Shown here: positions 52,572-60,159 of the stretch, in pieces
Layout: every line of letters starts with the position of its first letter
How positions within the stretch are numbered: position 1 is the first letter of the stretch
NCBI GenBank assembly: GCA_018336035.1
Contig: JAGXRD010000083.1
Coordinates: 1-64,000, forward strand
Source of the DNA: Alphaproteobacteria bacterium
Lineage (GTDB): Bacteria > Pseudomonadota > Alphaproteobacteria > Ferrovibrionales > Ferrovibrionaceae
Direction of reading: 5' to 3'
DNA length: 64,000 bases
Notes under the pieces: generated by a model
Told to the model about the DNA's origin: nothing
Database searches by the model: none
What the model saw: the letters and a program-made list of their open reading frames with translations, nothing else
Program-made: the position numbers and the translations under genes

Positions 52572-53099
52572 GTGTCCGAACATCCCGCCCTGAAACCCAT
52601 CCGCGCATCGCTGCTCCGCGATTTCGTTGGCTATTGGCTCGACTGCCGGGCGGAAGGCGCCGTGGTGACCCGGCGGGCTGATTTTGACATCTTCCACCTG
52701 CGCGCCCTCGTACCGCACCTCTTTCTCTACGACTACAATCCGGACGACCACGGCTTCACGCTGCGTGTCGCCGGCGAGGAGATTCGCCGCCTGCTGCCCA
52801 ACTCGGTTGCCGGCATGCCGCTCGACCGCATCATGCCGCCGGCCTTCTTCACCGAGGTCCACAACCGCTACCGGCAGGTCTGCGAAAGGCCGGCCATCCT
52901 GCATGCCATCGGCCGGGTCTTTCTCAATCTCGGCGGCACCGGTGTTGGCGAGCGCATTGCCCTGCCGCTGGCCAATGAGCAGGGCAAAGTCTATCAGCTG
53001 CTCGGCGCGACTCTCTATGAGATCGGCAACCAGCAGCATGGCAGCCGCTTCGAACGCGAAGACTTCACGCTCACCTTCACCACGTTGATCGCCGACTGA
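52572..53099 (+). CDS. PAS-like domain protein (PAS_5 type)
   Basis: A 175-residue soluble protein that resembles the PAS_5 domain: 'RDFVGYWLDCRAEGAVVTRRADFDIFHLRALVPHLFLYDYNPDDHGFTLRVAGEEIRRLLPNSVAGMPLDRIMPP'. The middle and end ('VGERIALPLANEQGKVYQLLGATLYE') complete the fold. No output domain is present. It starts at a GTG about 71 bases after iorB and may or may not share its transcript. A hairpin follows it. Confidence 0.85.
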   Translation: MSEHPALKPIRASLLRDFVGYWLDCRAEGAVVTRRADFDIFHLRALVPHLFLYDYNPDDHGFTLRVAGEEIRRLLPNSVAGMPLDRIMPPAFFTEVHNRYRQVCERPAILHAIGRVFLNLGGTGVGERIALPLANEQGKVYQLLGATLYEIGNQQHGSRFEREDFTLTFTTLIAD

Positions 53100-53101
53100 A
53101 A

Positions 53102-53127
53102 AAGGGCGCCGGTAAGCCGGCGCCCTT
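53102..53127. terminator. Bidirectional terminator hairpin
   Basis: An 11-base stem (AAGGGCGCCGG / CCGGCGCCCTT) with a four-base loop, between the convergent PAS-like and thioredoxin-like genes. On the minus strand it is followed by a longer T run (CCCTTTTTC), so it terminates the minus-strand gene well. On the plus strand the T run is short. Confidence 0.8.
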
Positions 53128-53153
53128 CAACTCAGGCGATCGGGCCGGTGGCT

Positions 53154-53798
53154 TTATGCCGAAGGCGGCGCGTATTTCACCGTGCAGCCATAGGGCCGTG
53201 CGGTGGTGGTGCTGACCGCCTTGCCCTGTGCCAGCTCGGTCAGCGCGCTGTCGACGAAATTCTTCGCGCCCTTCAGATCGTCGATGCGGGTCGACGGCTT
53301 GTCGTCGATACCGCCGGCATAGGCCAGCTTGCCGGTCTTGTCGATCACATACATATGCGGCGTGACCGTCGCACCATAGGCACGCGCGATCTGGCTCTTC
53401 GGGTCGAGCAGCACGGCCGACGGCGCCGCACCGCGCTCGGTGGTCAGTTTGTTCGCCTGCGCGGCGTCGACATAGCCCTGCTCACCCACCGGCGAGGAGA
53501 TCACGGTGAGCCAGACCACATCCTGGCCGGTCCACTTCTTCTGCAGGGTCTGCATGTTGTTGCCGGTGTAGTGCTTCTTCACGAACGGGCATTCGTGGTT
53601 CGACCATTCCAGCACCACGGTCTTGCCCTTGAGATCGGCGAGCGAAACCGTCTTGCCGTTGGTGTCCTTGGCGCTGAAGGCCGGCGCCGGCTGGCCGACC
53701 TGAACGCCGGACGAGGCATTGCTGAGCTGCGGCAGGGCCAGCAGGCCTGCAGCGCCGATGGCCGCGGCGGAAAGCAGGATACGACGGGACATGATCAT
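53154..53798 (-). CDS. Secreted thioredoxin-like / peroxiredoxin-like protein
   Basis: A 214-residue protein with an N-terminal signal ('MSRRILLSAAAIGAAGLLALPQLSNAS', Tat-like SRR). The thioredoxin-fold part has 'VGQPAPAFSAKDTNGKTVSLADLKGKTVVLEWSNHECPFVKKHYTGNNMQTLQKKWTGQDVVWLTVIS'. The single cysteine in 'ECPFVKKHY' replaces the CxxC of thioredoxins. A second cysteine is in the tail 'YGCTVKY'. Such proteins are probably periplasmic thiol-dependent reductases or scavengers. It starts 12 bases after the DsbD-like gene and is co-transcribed with it, which would supply electrons. Confidence 0.9.
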   Translation of the reverse strand: MIMSRRILLSAAAIGAAGLLALPQLSNASSGVQVGQPAPAFSAKDTNGKTVSLADLKGKTVVLEWSNHECPFVKKHYTGNNMQTLQKKWTGQDVVWLTVISSPVGEQGYVDAAQANKLTTERGAAPSAVLLDPKSQIARAYGATVTPHMYVIDKTGKLAYAGGIDDKPSTRIDDLKGAKNFVDSALTELAQGKAVSTTTARPYGCTVKYAPPSA

Positions 53799-53810
53799 GA
53801 TGGGATACTC

Positions 53811-55973
53811 CTATCGTTGGGTGTTGGCGGTGGGGTTTGAAAGCGACGCACTTTTCTGCGGCCGGTCGAGCTGGTCGAGATGCTCCAGAACGATGGCCGG
53901 GGTGAGAATCTGCGGTAGCACGACACTCTTGCCGCCGGCGTAATAGAGATAGAGCGGCACGCCGCTGCGGCCATTCTGTTCCAGCACGCGGGTGATCTCG
54001 GGATCCTGGTTGGTCCAGTCGCCCTTCATGTAGGTGATGCCGCGTTCACGGAAGGCCGCTTGCACGCTGTCGCTGCTGAGCGCCGTGCGCTCGTTGACCA
54101 TGCAGGTGATGCACCAGGCCGCCGTCATGTTGACGAAGACCGGTTTCTGCTGCGCCACCAGGCTGTCCAGCTTCTGGCGGCTGAAGGATTCGGTTGGCGC
54201 ACCGCCCGGCTGCGCCTGCGCCATGGTAGCGGCGGGTGCAGCCGGATCGCGTGCGGTGCTGTACAGCGCGCCGGCTGCAGCGATCAGCAGCACAACGGCA
54301 CTCGCCATCGCCACACGGCCGCGCAGGCCGAAGCTCCAGGCCGCCGCTGCCACCAGCACCAGCCCCAGCATGGCGGCGAGCAGCCCCTGCTGCCCCACTT
54401 GCTGACTGAGCACCCAGACCAGCCAGGCGACCGTGGCATAGAGCGGGAATGCCAGCGCCTGTTTCACGCGCTCCATCCACAGGCCGGGCCGCGGCAGGCG
54501 GTCCGCCAGCTGCGGCACCCATGTGAGAATCAGGAACGGTAGCGCCAGACCGAAGCCGAGCGCGAGGAAGATACCGATGCCGACTGCTGCCGGCTGGGTC
54601 AGCGCGAAACCGGTTGCGGTGGCCATGAAGGGCGCCGTGCAGGGCGTGGCGACCACGGCGGCCAGCACGCCGGTGAAGAACGAGCCCTGATAGCCGCCGC
54701 GCTGCACCAGGCTTTCGCCGATGCCGGCGAAACTGCCGCCGATATAAAACACGCCCGAGAGACTCAAGCCCATGGCGAAGAGCAGATAGGCCAGCAGCGC
54801 GATCACCAGCGGCATCTGCAGCTGGAAGCCCCAACCGATCTGCGCGCCCGAGGCGCGCAACGCCAGCAGCAGGCCAGCCAGTGCGGCAAAGCTGACGAGA
54901 ATCCCGAGCGTATAGGCGATGCCATGGCGGCGCATCTGCGCCCTGCCCTGTCCGGCATGACCGACCAACGCGAGAACCTTGATCGACAGCACCGGGAAGA
55001 CACAGGGCATCAGGTTGAGAAGCATGCCCCCGAGCAGCGCGAGCAAAGCCGCCTGCAGCACCCTGGCCCAGTCGGCCGCCGCCGCCGTCGCCGCCCCATA
55101 GCTGATCTGGGAGAATTCAAACGCCTGCTGCTGCAGTTTTCCGCCGATGTCTTCGCTGATCAGCAGCAGGCCGCCGGTCTGCTGCGGCAGGCCGGCCGCG
55201 GCAAAGCTGCCGCGCTGCATCTGGAGCGTCAGCCCATCGGCATCGAGCCTGAGCGGCTGCGTGGCGGCATGCTCGATCATCGATTCCTGGTGCGGCAGGA
55301 AAACGGCCTCCTTGATGCGACCGGCTTCCAGTCCCTTCGCCGCCACCGACAGGACGAAGCCGGTATCGGTCATCTGCATGCGGGCCGGCCAGGGCGAAGC
55401 CTGTGCCACCTGCTGGCGCGCGGCCTCGAAGGCGGCTTTCGTGGCGGGATTGGCATCGCCAGTGCCACCGGGCAGCGCAAGATCGACGGTGGCCTCGCCG
55501 GGAATGCACTCCTTCTGGCAGACCAGCCAGTTCACATCGGCGCGCAGTTTCACATCGCCGGGTATTTGTGCCGGCGGCATGATCTGCGTCAGCAGCAGGA
55601 TCTCGCCCTCGTAGCCGTAGTTGACCAGATGCGCGACCGGAATGCGTTCAGGGATTGGCCAGACGATCGGCCCGGCAGAGAAGCCCGGCGGCAGTGCCCA
55701 GCTGATTTCGGTGGCCAGACCGGAATCACCCGGATTGCGCCAGTAGGTATGCCAGTGTTCGGCCATGCGCAGACGCACACCGACCCAGAAGGGCTGGCCG
55801 GCACGGATGCTCTGCGGTTCGGCGATCAGCGCCGCATCGACGAGGTCATTCCCCGAGAGCTGTGCCTGGGGTTGCGCCTGCGCCGCCGGAAGCAGGCCGA
55901 GCGCGAGGGCAGCCGCGAGGCCGGCCCCGAGGGCGACCTGGTGCAGGCGGCGGAAAAAACCGGGGGAGCGCAT
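53811..55973 (-). CDS. ScsB/DsbD-type thiol:disulfide transmembrane reductase
   Basis: A 720-residue protein. After a signal peptide ('ALGLLPAAQAQ'), the N-terminal periplasmic domain reads 'WHTYWRNPGDSGLATEISWALPPGF' and 'WLVCQKECIPGEATVDLALP', with paired cysteines. The central membrane part has about eight helices, with a conserved pair of cysteines at 'MPCVFPVLSIKVLALV' and 'ATPCTAPFMATATGF'. The C-terminal thioredoxin domain is 'FVNMTAAWCITCMVNERTAL' with the CITC active site. It transfers electrons from cytoplasmic thioredoxin to periplasmic proteins. The ScsB branch is linked to copper tolerance, which fits the copper operon 3 kb away. Confidence 0.9.
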   Translation of the reverse strand: MRSPGFFRRLHQVALGAGLAAALALGLLPAAQAQPQAQLSGNDLVDAALIAEPQSIRAGQPFWVGVRLRMAEHWHTYWRNPGDSGLATEISWALPPGFSAGPIVWPIPERIPVAHLVNYGYEGEILLLTQIMPPAQIPGDVKLRADVNWLVCQKECIPGEATVDLALPGGTGDANPATKAAFEAARQQVAQASPWPARMQMTDTGFVLSVAAKGLEAGRIKEAVFLPHQESMIEHAATQPLRLDADGLTLQMQRGSFAAAGLPQQTGGLLLISEDIGGKLQQQAFEFSQISYGAATAAAADWARVLQAALLALLGGMLLNLMPCVFPVLSIKVLALVGHAGQGRAQMRRHGIAYTLGILVSFAALAGLLLALRASGAQIGWGFQLQMPLVIALLAYLLFAMGLSLSGVFYIGGSFAGIGESLVQRGGYQGSFFTGVLAAVVATPCTAPFMATATGFALTQPAAVGIGIFLALGFGLALPFLILTWVPQLADRLPRPGLWMERVKQALAFPLYATVAWLVWVLSQQVGQQGLLAAMLGLVLVAAAAWSFGLRGRVAMASAVVLLIAAAGALYSTARDPAAPAATMAQAQPGGAPTESFSRQKLDSLVAQQKPVFVNMTAAWCITCMVNERTALSSDSVQAAFRERGITYMKGDWTNQDPEITRVLEQNGRSGVPLYLYYAGGKSVVLPQILTPAIVLEHLDQLDRPQKSASLSNPTANTQR

Positions 55974-56054
55974 GCCATAAAATTCCCGTAAATTGCCCCT
56001 GCGGGCAAGGTGTTATCGGGTCACAAGCACGCGAGCCGGAACGGTCCCACCAGG

Positions 56055-57068
56055 CTAGAACGCAAACGACACGCTGAACGCGCCGAACTGGTCGCTGGCA
56101 TCCTGACCGACATATTCGCGTGTCCGCAGCACATGCGTGTAGGCCAGGCGCACGCCGTCGACCACGACGGCGAGACCGAACTGCGCATCGCCGACGAAAT
56201 GTTCCTTCTCCACGCTACGGCTGTCGCGGAAGGTATTGCCGTCGAGGAAGATGTTATGCGCCACGGCGCGGCCATCGACGCCGGCAAACAGGTACCAGCC
56301 GAAACCGCCCGGTGCCTTCTCGAAATAGCCCGAGCCCGGCAGGCTGGGCTGCACCCGCGGCGGACCGTAATCGATCGGCAGGTTCTGCCCGAAGCGGAAC
56401 ATCACGCCCATATTGGCATGATCGTAGACATTGCCGACCGCGGCGCCGGCATGCGGCGTGGCATCGATGCCGAAACCGCCGGGTAGCTTGAATTCCGGCG
56501 ACTGCCAGCTGCGCTGATAGGTGAACTGCAGCGTCGGCTCGTTCTTGAGCTGCTTGTCCCAGCCCTCGGCCAGCGGTGAATCGATGATCGAATGGATGAA
56601 GTCCTGCGTCTGATGCGCGAGCGATGCCGAGCCGACGACGCCGAGGCTGACCGAGAACTGGTCGAGCACCTGGCCGGTGCGTGCGACCACGCCGACCGAG
56701 CCGTAGAGCCAGCCCGCGTAGGGACGGTCGTCGCGCGGCGGATCACGCAGCAGCTTGTTCGACGCCGTGAACATATTCTGGCCGAGTGCGTATTCGACGC
56801 GGATATCGCTGTGCCAGGCCAGCATCGGCACTTCATAGGCCAGCTCGCGCAGCCAATCCGGCTCGCCATTCTTCGGCGTCAGGTAGCTGAATCGCGTGCC
56901 GTTCGTGTAGCGGCGGTCGGTGTTGTAGAAGAGATCGTTCTCCAGCACGAAGCTGAAGACACCGACCTGGGGCTCGGCCTGTTTGGCGAGGTCCGGCGGA
57001 TCGGCAGCGTAAGCGGCGGGCGCGACCAACAGTGTCGCGGCGAAAACGGCTGAATTGCGGAGGGACAT
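56055..57068 (-). CDS. LpxR-family outer-membrane lipid A deacylase-like protein (DUF2219)
   Basis: A 337-residue beta-barrel protein with a signal peptide ending in 'APAAYA'. The conserved start is 'FSFVLENDLFYNTDRRYTNGTRFSYLTPK', and 'DDRPYAGWLYGSVG' is the family's other hallmark. The C-terminal 'FGAFSVSFAF' is a beta-barrel end signal with terminal Phe. LpxR removes the 3'-acyloxyacyl group of lipid A in Salmonella. Some of the family act on other lipids or have unknown roles. The start is 57068, with upstream in-frame sequence discarded. Confidence 0.9.
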   Translation of the reverse strand: MSLRNSAVFAATLLVAPAAYAADPPDLAKQAEPQVGVFSFVLENDLFYNTDRRYTNGTRFSYLTPKNGEPDWLRELAYEVPMLAWHSDIRVEYALGQNMFTASNKLLRDPPRDDRPYAGWLYGSVGVVARTGQVLDQFSVSLGVVGSASLAHQTQDFIHSIIDSPLAEGWDKQLKNEPTLQFTYQRSWQSPEFKLPGGFGIDATPHAGAAVGNVYDHANMGVMFRFGQNLPIDYGPPRVQPSLPGSGYFEKAPGGFGWYLFAGVDGRAVAHNIFLDGNTFRDSRSVEKEHFVGDAQFGLAVVVDGVRLAYTHVLRTREYVGQDASDQFGAFSVSFAF

Positions 57069-57147
57069 CTGGCGGGTCAGACTCGTCAGGGGATGAGGCC
57101 CGCCTGTCTTGCGGGGCGAATGTGGCATCAACGCGGCAGACATCGTT

Positions 57148-57585
57148 TCACTCCATGCCGGGGCGTGAGCGCATGCTTTTGACGCCCGACCGCTTGCTCT
57201 TCGATTCCAGCCGGCGCTTTTTCGAGCCCAGCGTCGGCCGGGTCGGGCGGCGGGTCTTGGGCACCACGGCAGCGGCACGGATCAGGGTCAGCAGCTTGTC
57301 GATCGCGTCCTGCCGGTTGCGGTCCTGGCTGCGATGCTCCTGCGATGTCAGCACCAGCACGCCTTCCAGGGTCAGCCGGTTGCCGGCCAGCTTTTCCAGC
57401 CGGGCGCGCACATCCTCGGGCAGCGCCGGCGACTGCCGCACGTCGAACCGCAGCTGCACGGCGGTCGAGACCTTGTTGACGTTCTGGCCGCCAGGGCCCG
57501 AGGCGCGGATGAAACTGATCTCGATCTCGCGCGGATCGAGGCTGATGCGGCCGGTCACTCGGATCATGTTTGATGAATTTTCCAC
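57148..57585 (-). CDS. arfB: Alternative ribosome-rescue factor (peptidyl-tRNA hydrolase ArfB)
   Basis: About 139-145 residues. The GGQ loop is 'FIRASGPGGQNVNKVSTAVQLRFDV', the catalytic motif for peptidyl-tRNA release. The C-terminal basic tail ('KTRRPTRPTLGSKKRRLESKSKRS') sits in the mRNA channel of stalled ribosomes. Both are typical of ArfB. The ATG at 57585 gives 145 residues; the ATG at 57567 gives 'MIRVTGRISLD', the usual start. The upstream region carries a phased CTTAT array (57619-57685), described separately. Confidence 0.94.
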   Translation of the reverse strand: MENSSNMIRVTGRISLDPREIEISFIRASGPGGQNVNKVSTAVQLRFDVRQSPALPEDVRARLEKLAGNRLTLEGVLVLTSQEHRSQDRNRQDAIDKLLTLIRAAAVVPKTRRPTRPTLGSKKRRLESKSKRSGVKSMRSRPGME

Positions 57586-57618
57586 GGTTTTCCGGGTTTA
57601 TCGACCGCTGAAAGCAGG

Positions 57619-57685
57619 CTTGTTCAAGCTTATACAGGGCTTATTTCGGCTTATATGAGTCTTATTTGGGCTTATTCTGGCTTAG
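57619..57685. repeat. Helically phased array of seven CTTAT-like units
   Basis: Five-base units begin at 57619 (CTTGT), 57629, 57640, 57650, 57661 and 57671 (all CTTAT) and 57681 (CTTAG). The spacings are 10, 11, 10, 11, 10 and 10 bases, mean 10.3, close to one DNA helical turn. The flanking bases are often GGC before and TT after. The array lies 34 bases before the longer arfB start, on its upstream side, and ends about 130 bases before the end of the unknown gene. No family is known to me. Confidence 0.8.
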
Positions 57686-57814
57686 TCGCGCGCTGCAACG
57701 ACACTATCGCGTGCGTATTCAACACAAAACGCAAATTGTCATGGAGAATCAGCAGGCTACGACCCGGAACATCATAGCAACCCGCTGCCCCGGCCGCAAG
57801 CGGTTCGGTACGCC

Positions 57815-58639
57815 TCAGGCCTTGCGCAAAAAATCGCGCAGTTCCTCGTAGATCCGCTTCGACATGGCATCGGCGCCATTGAGCATCAGGCCGAGCTGGG
57901 TGCGGTTGAGACCGAGCTGCTGGGCCAGCTGGTCCATGGTCATCTTCGACTCCGCACAGGCCTCGGCCACCGCCTGCAGCGACATGCCATCGGCATAGTA
58001 GCGGCCGTAGACCACCTTGACCTTGAGTTCGACCGGCTTGCGCTTCTGCGTGATGGCGCCGGCTATTTCGCCCGGCGACCGCAGGCGCGGCTGCATCTGC
58101 GTCATCGCCGGCTCATCCCGGCTCTGCTCCATCGCCTCGGCCAGCAGGTCAGGCAGCGAGTTGCTCTTGCCGATCACGTTGTCGAGCAGGCGGCGCACTG
58201 TGTCGACCAGCTCTGTCTGCAGCTTGGGCAGGCCATGCTGTTCGCCGAAGCGGTCGTAGAACAGGTCGATATCGCTCAAGCGGTCGCGGCGGCGCTGCAG
58301 GAAGTCGCGGCTGCCGAACGGCATGCTGCGGCCCTGCTCGCCGATCTGGAGGATGAAGATGCGCGTGGCATTCACTTCGACGATGCAGACCTGCCAGCGC
58401 AGGTTCACCAGATTGTGGGACAGCCTGTCGCGCCGCGCGGGTTCGAACAGCGGCAGCTGGTCTTCCACCAGATCGACCAGCACGTAGAATTTGTCGATCT
58501 CATCGATATAGCCGCGGAACTGATCGAAGCTGGCGGCGAACGTCTCCGGCTCGGCCATCTTGCGGATGATGGCGACTCCATGCAGCTCGGCCTTGTTGAG
58601 CAGGTCGTTCAGCTGGGCGAGTTTGGTCGGCGCAGGCAT
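57815..58639 (-). CDS. Unknown protein with a C-terminal helix-turn-helix-like region
   Basis: A 274-residue soluble protein. The first 180 residues ('ELHGVAIIRKMAEPETFAASFDQFRGYIDEIDKFYVLVDLVEDQLPLFEPARRDRLSHNLVNLRWQ', 'GEQGRSMPFGSRDFLQRRRDRLSDI') match no family I know. The last ~80 residues ('VVYGRYYADGMSLQAVAEACAESKMTMDQLAQQLGLNRTQLGLMLNGADAMSKRIYEELRDFLRKA') contain a helix-turn-helix-like pattern with 'LAQQLGLNRTQLGLMLNG'. It may be a DNA-binding regulator with a novel sensory half. A palindrome-like element upstream (58719-58734) could be its own control site. Confidence 0.7.
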   Translation of the reverse strand: MPAPTKLAQLNDLLNKAELHGVAIIRKMAEPETFAASFDQFRGYIDEIDKFYVLVDLVEDQLPLFEPARRDRLSHNLVNLRWQVCIVEVNATRIFILQIGEQGRSMPFGSRDFLQRRRDRLSDIDLFYDRFGEQHGLPKLQTELVDTVRRLLDNVIGKSNSLPDLLAEAMEQSRDEPAMTQMQPRLRSPGEIAGAITQKRKPVELKVKVVYGRYYADGMSLQAVAEACAESKMTMDQLAQQLGLNRTQLGLMLNGADAMSKRIYEELRDFLRKA

Positions 58640-58718
58640 AGCGATCTCTACCGGGATTATATGGCCGGGTTTCGCCTCGCTGCAATCTTGAATGGATGAA
58701 GAGTTAAATACGAATCGG

Positions 58719-58734
58719 TCAGATTTTGGTCTGA
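58719..58734. promoter_or_regulatory. Short inverted repeat upstream of the HTH-like gene
   Basis: TCAGA, six bases, TCTGA, 80 bases before the 58639 start. The stem is only five bases, so this is a weak candidate operator. Confidence 0.25.
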
Positions 58735-58807
58735 ACGCAGCGAAAAACCATCGGATAGCAACATGGTATGCGCGATAGGCGCTGTCCGAGTGACGTCTCG
58801 CAGGTGG

Positions 58808-59377
58808 TCAGTGCTGCCGACCGTGCTCGCCTGGACGATGCCCCTGCCCCTGCTGACCGGCAGGCCGGTTATATCCGCGTTCGGCGTCATACCGCGACAC
58901 CTGCTCGGGCGTCAGCAATGCTCTCGTTTCCATATGCGCTAGGATATGGACAGAGCGCAGTTCGCCATTCAGACGTCCGATATCCGCGAGTTGCCTGACG
59001 ACGGCGGACGGGTCGGCGCGGCCGGATGCGAAGGCGTGATCGAGCTGCGCCTCGGCTGCGATGACCTGATGGCCCAGAGCAATGGCGCTGGTACTCATCT
59101 CCTGCTTGATCGCATTGAGTCGAGTGCGTTGATCCGCCGTGAGATGGAGTGCATCGGCCAGTTCGAGCGCGTGCATCGGTCCGGGATAGCTGTTCAGTTC
59201 GGCCGGCAGGGACAGCCCCATGCCCCGGCCTTCCCTGAGCTGCGTGATCTGTTCCTCCGACAGCGCCTTGATGGGCCGGGCCGTCATGGCGGCATAGCCG
59301 CTGCCATGCTGATGCTGCGCATGGGCGGTTCCTGCCCATCCCATGAGGACCAACAGAGTGGCGATGACTGCTTTCAT
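58808..59377 (-). CDS. Periplasmic LTxxQ-motif (CpxP/Spy-like) protein
   Basis: A 189-residue secreted protein with a signal peptide ending in 'GTAHAQ' and His-rich mature start 'HQHGSGYAA'. It has two LTxxQ-type motifs, 'HLTADQRTRL' and 'LLTPEQVSRY', the hallmark of Spy/CpxP periplasmic chaperones. The C-terminal tail is His/Gln/Gly-rich ('GQQGQGHRPGEHGRQH'), suited to metal binding. It is the last gene of the copper operon. In this context it may buffer metal or protect proteins in the periplasm. Confidence 0.88.
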   Translation of the reverse strand: MKAVIATLLVLMGWAGTAHAQHQHGSGYAAMTARPIKALSEEQITQLREGRGMGLSLPAELNSYPGPMHALELADALHLTADQRTRLNAIKQEMSTSAIALGHQVIAAEAQLDHAFASGRADPSAVVRQLADIGRLNGELRSVHILAHMETRALLTPEQVSRYDAERGYNRPAGQQGQGHRPGEHGRQH

Positions 59378-59387
59378 GGCTGTTTCC

Positions 59388-59675
59388 TCACTTCTTCTCG
59401 GCTGACTGGATGTAGAAGACGCCGTTTTCCTTGGAGATGGTGGCCGCGACCTTGTCGCCGACCTTCAGCCTGTCGAGCAGCGAGGCGTCCTTGACCTGGA
59501 ACACCATGCTCATGGCCGGCATCTCCAGCTCGCCTTCAATCGGACCGTGGCGCAGCGTGATCTTGCCGGTCTCCGGATCGACCTTGCGAATATCGCCCTC
59601 CGTCTTGCCGGTCTGGGCGAAGCTGGCGGCAGATGCCAGCAGGATTATGCTGAACGCGAATGCACTGAATTTCAT
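59388..59675 (-). CDS. CusF-like periplasmic copper-binding protein
   Basis: A 95-residue protein with a signal peptide ending in 'ASFAQ'. The mature part ('GDIRKVDPETGKITLRHGPIEGELEMPAMSMVFQVKDASLLDRLKVGDKVAATISKENGVFYIQ') matches the CusF family: 'GKITLRHGPI' supplies the His, and 'MPAMSMVF' the two Met ligands. It is a small OB-fold chaperone for Cu(I)/Ag(I). It is 12 bases after the cupredoxin gene. Confidence 0.9.
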   Translation of the reverse strand: MKFSAFAFSIILLASAASFAQTGKTEGDIRKVDPETGKITLRHGPIEGELEMPAMSMVFQVKDASLLDRLKVGDKVAATISKENGVFYIQSAEKK

Positions 59676-59686
59676 GTCTGGACTCC

Positions 59687-60148
59687 TTACTGCGAAACCC
59701 GGATGTCGCCCTTCATGCCCTTCTCGAAATGGCCGGGAATCAGGCAGGCGAAATCGACGCGACCGGATGTGGTGAACTTCCAGATCAGTTCGCCGGTCTG
59801 GCTGGGATTGACGGTGATGGCGTTCGGCTCGTCATGCACCATGGTCGGGTGCTTACGCATCACCTCGGCATGTTCCTGCAGGGCCTTGATCTCGCCGAGC
59901 ATGAATTCGTGCGGCTCGAGGCCATCGTTCTTCACCACAAACCGGACGGTCTCGCCGCGCCGGACCGAGATCTTTTCGGGATGAAACCGCATGGTGTCGC
60001 TCATCCTGACCTCGATGGTGCGGGTGACGGCGGCGGCCTTGCCGGGTTCCCCCACGGGTGAATGCGTTTCCGGACCATGCGCCAGAGCGGCGGGAGCGAC
60101 CGCAACGATCAGGGAGGCCAGAGCGGCTTTGAGATTCATTGAAGACAT
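59687..60148 (-). CDS. Cupredoxin-domain (blue copper-like) secreted protein
   Basis: About 153 residues with a signal peptide ending in 'APAALA'. The cupredoxin fold shows 'MRFHPEKISVRRGETVRFVVKNDGLEPHEFMLGE' (His ligand in EPHEF) and 'VDFACLIPGHFEKGMKGDI' (Cys, His and Met ligands). All four blue-copper ligands are therefore present. The start at 60148 gives a signal peptide; an in-frame opening to 60256 is discarded. It sits between the multicopper oxidase and CusF-like genes and probably carries electrons or copper. Confidence 0.9.
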   Translation of the reverse strand: MSSMNLKAALASLIVAVAPAALAHGPETHSPVGEPGKAAAVTRTIEVRMSDTMRFHPEKISVRRGETVRFVVKNDGLEPHEFMLGEIKALQEHAEVMRKHPTMVHDEPNAITVNPSQTGELIWKFTTSGRVDFACLIPGHFEKGMKGDIRVSQ

Positions 60149-60159
60149 TGGTGTGTTCC

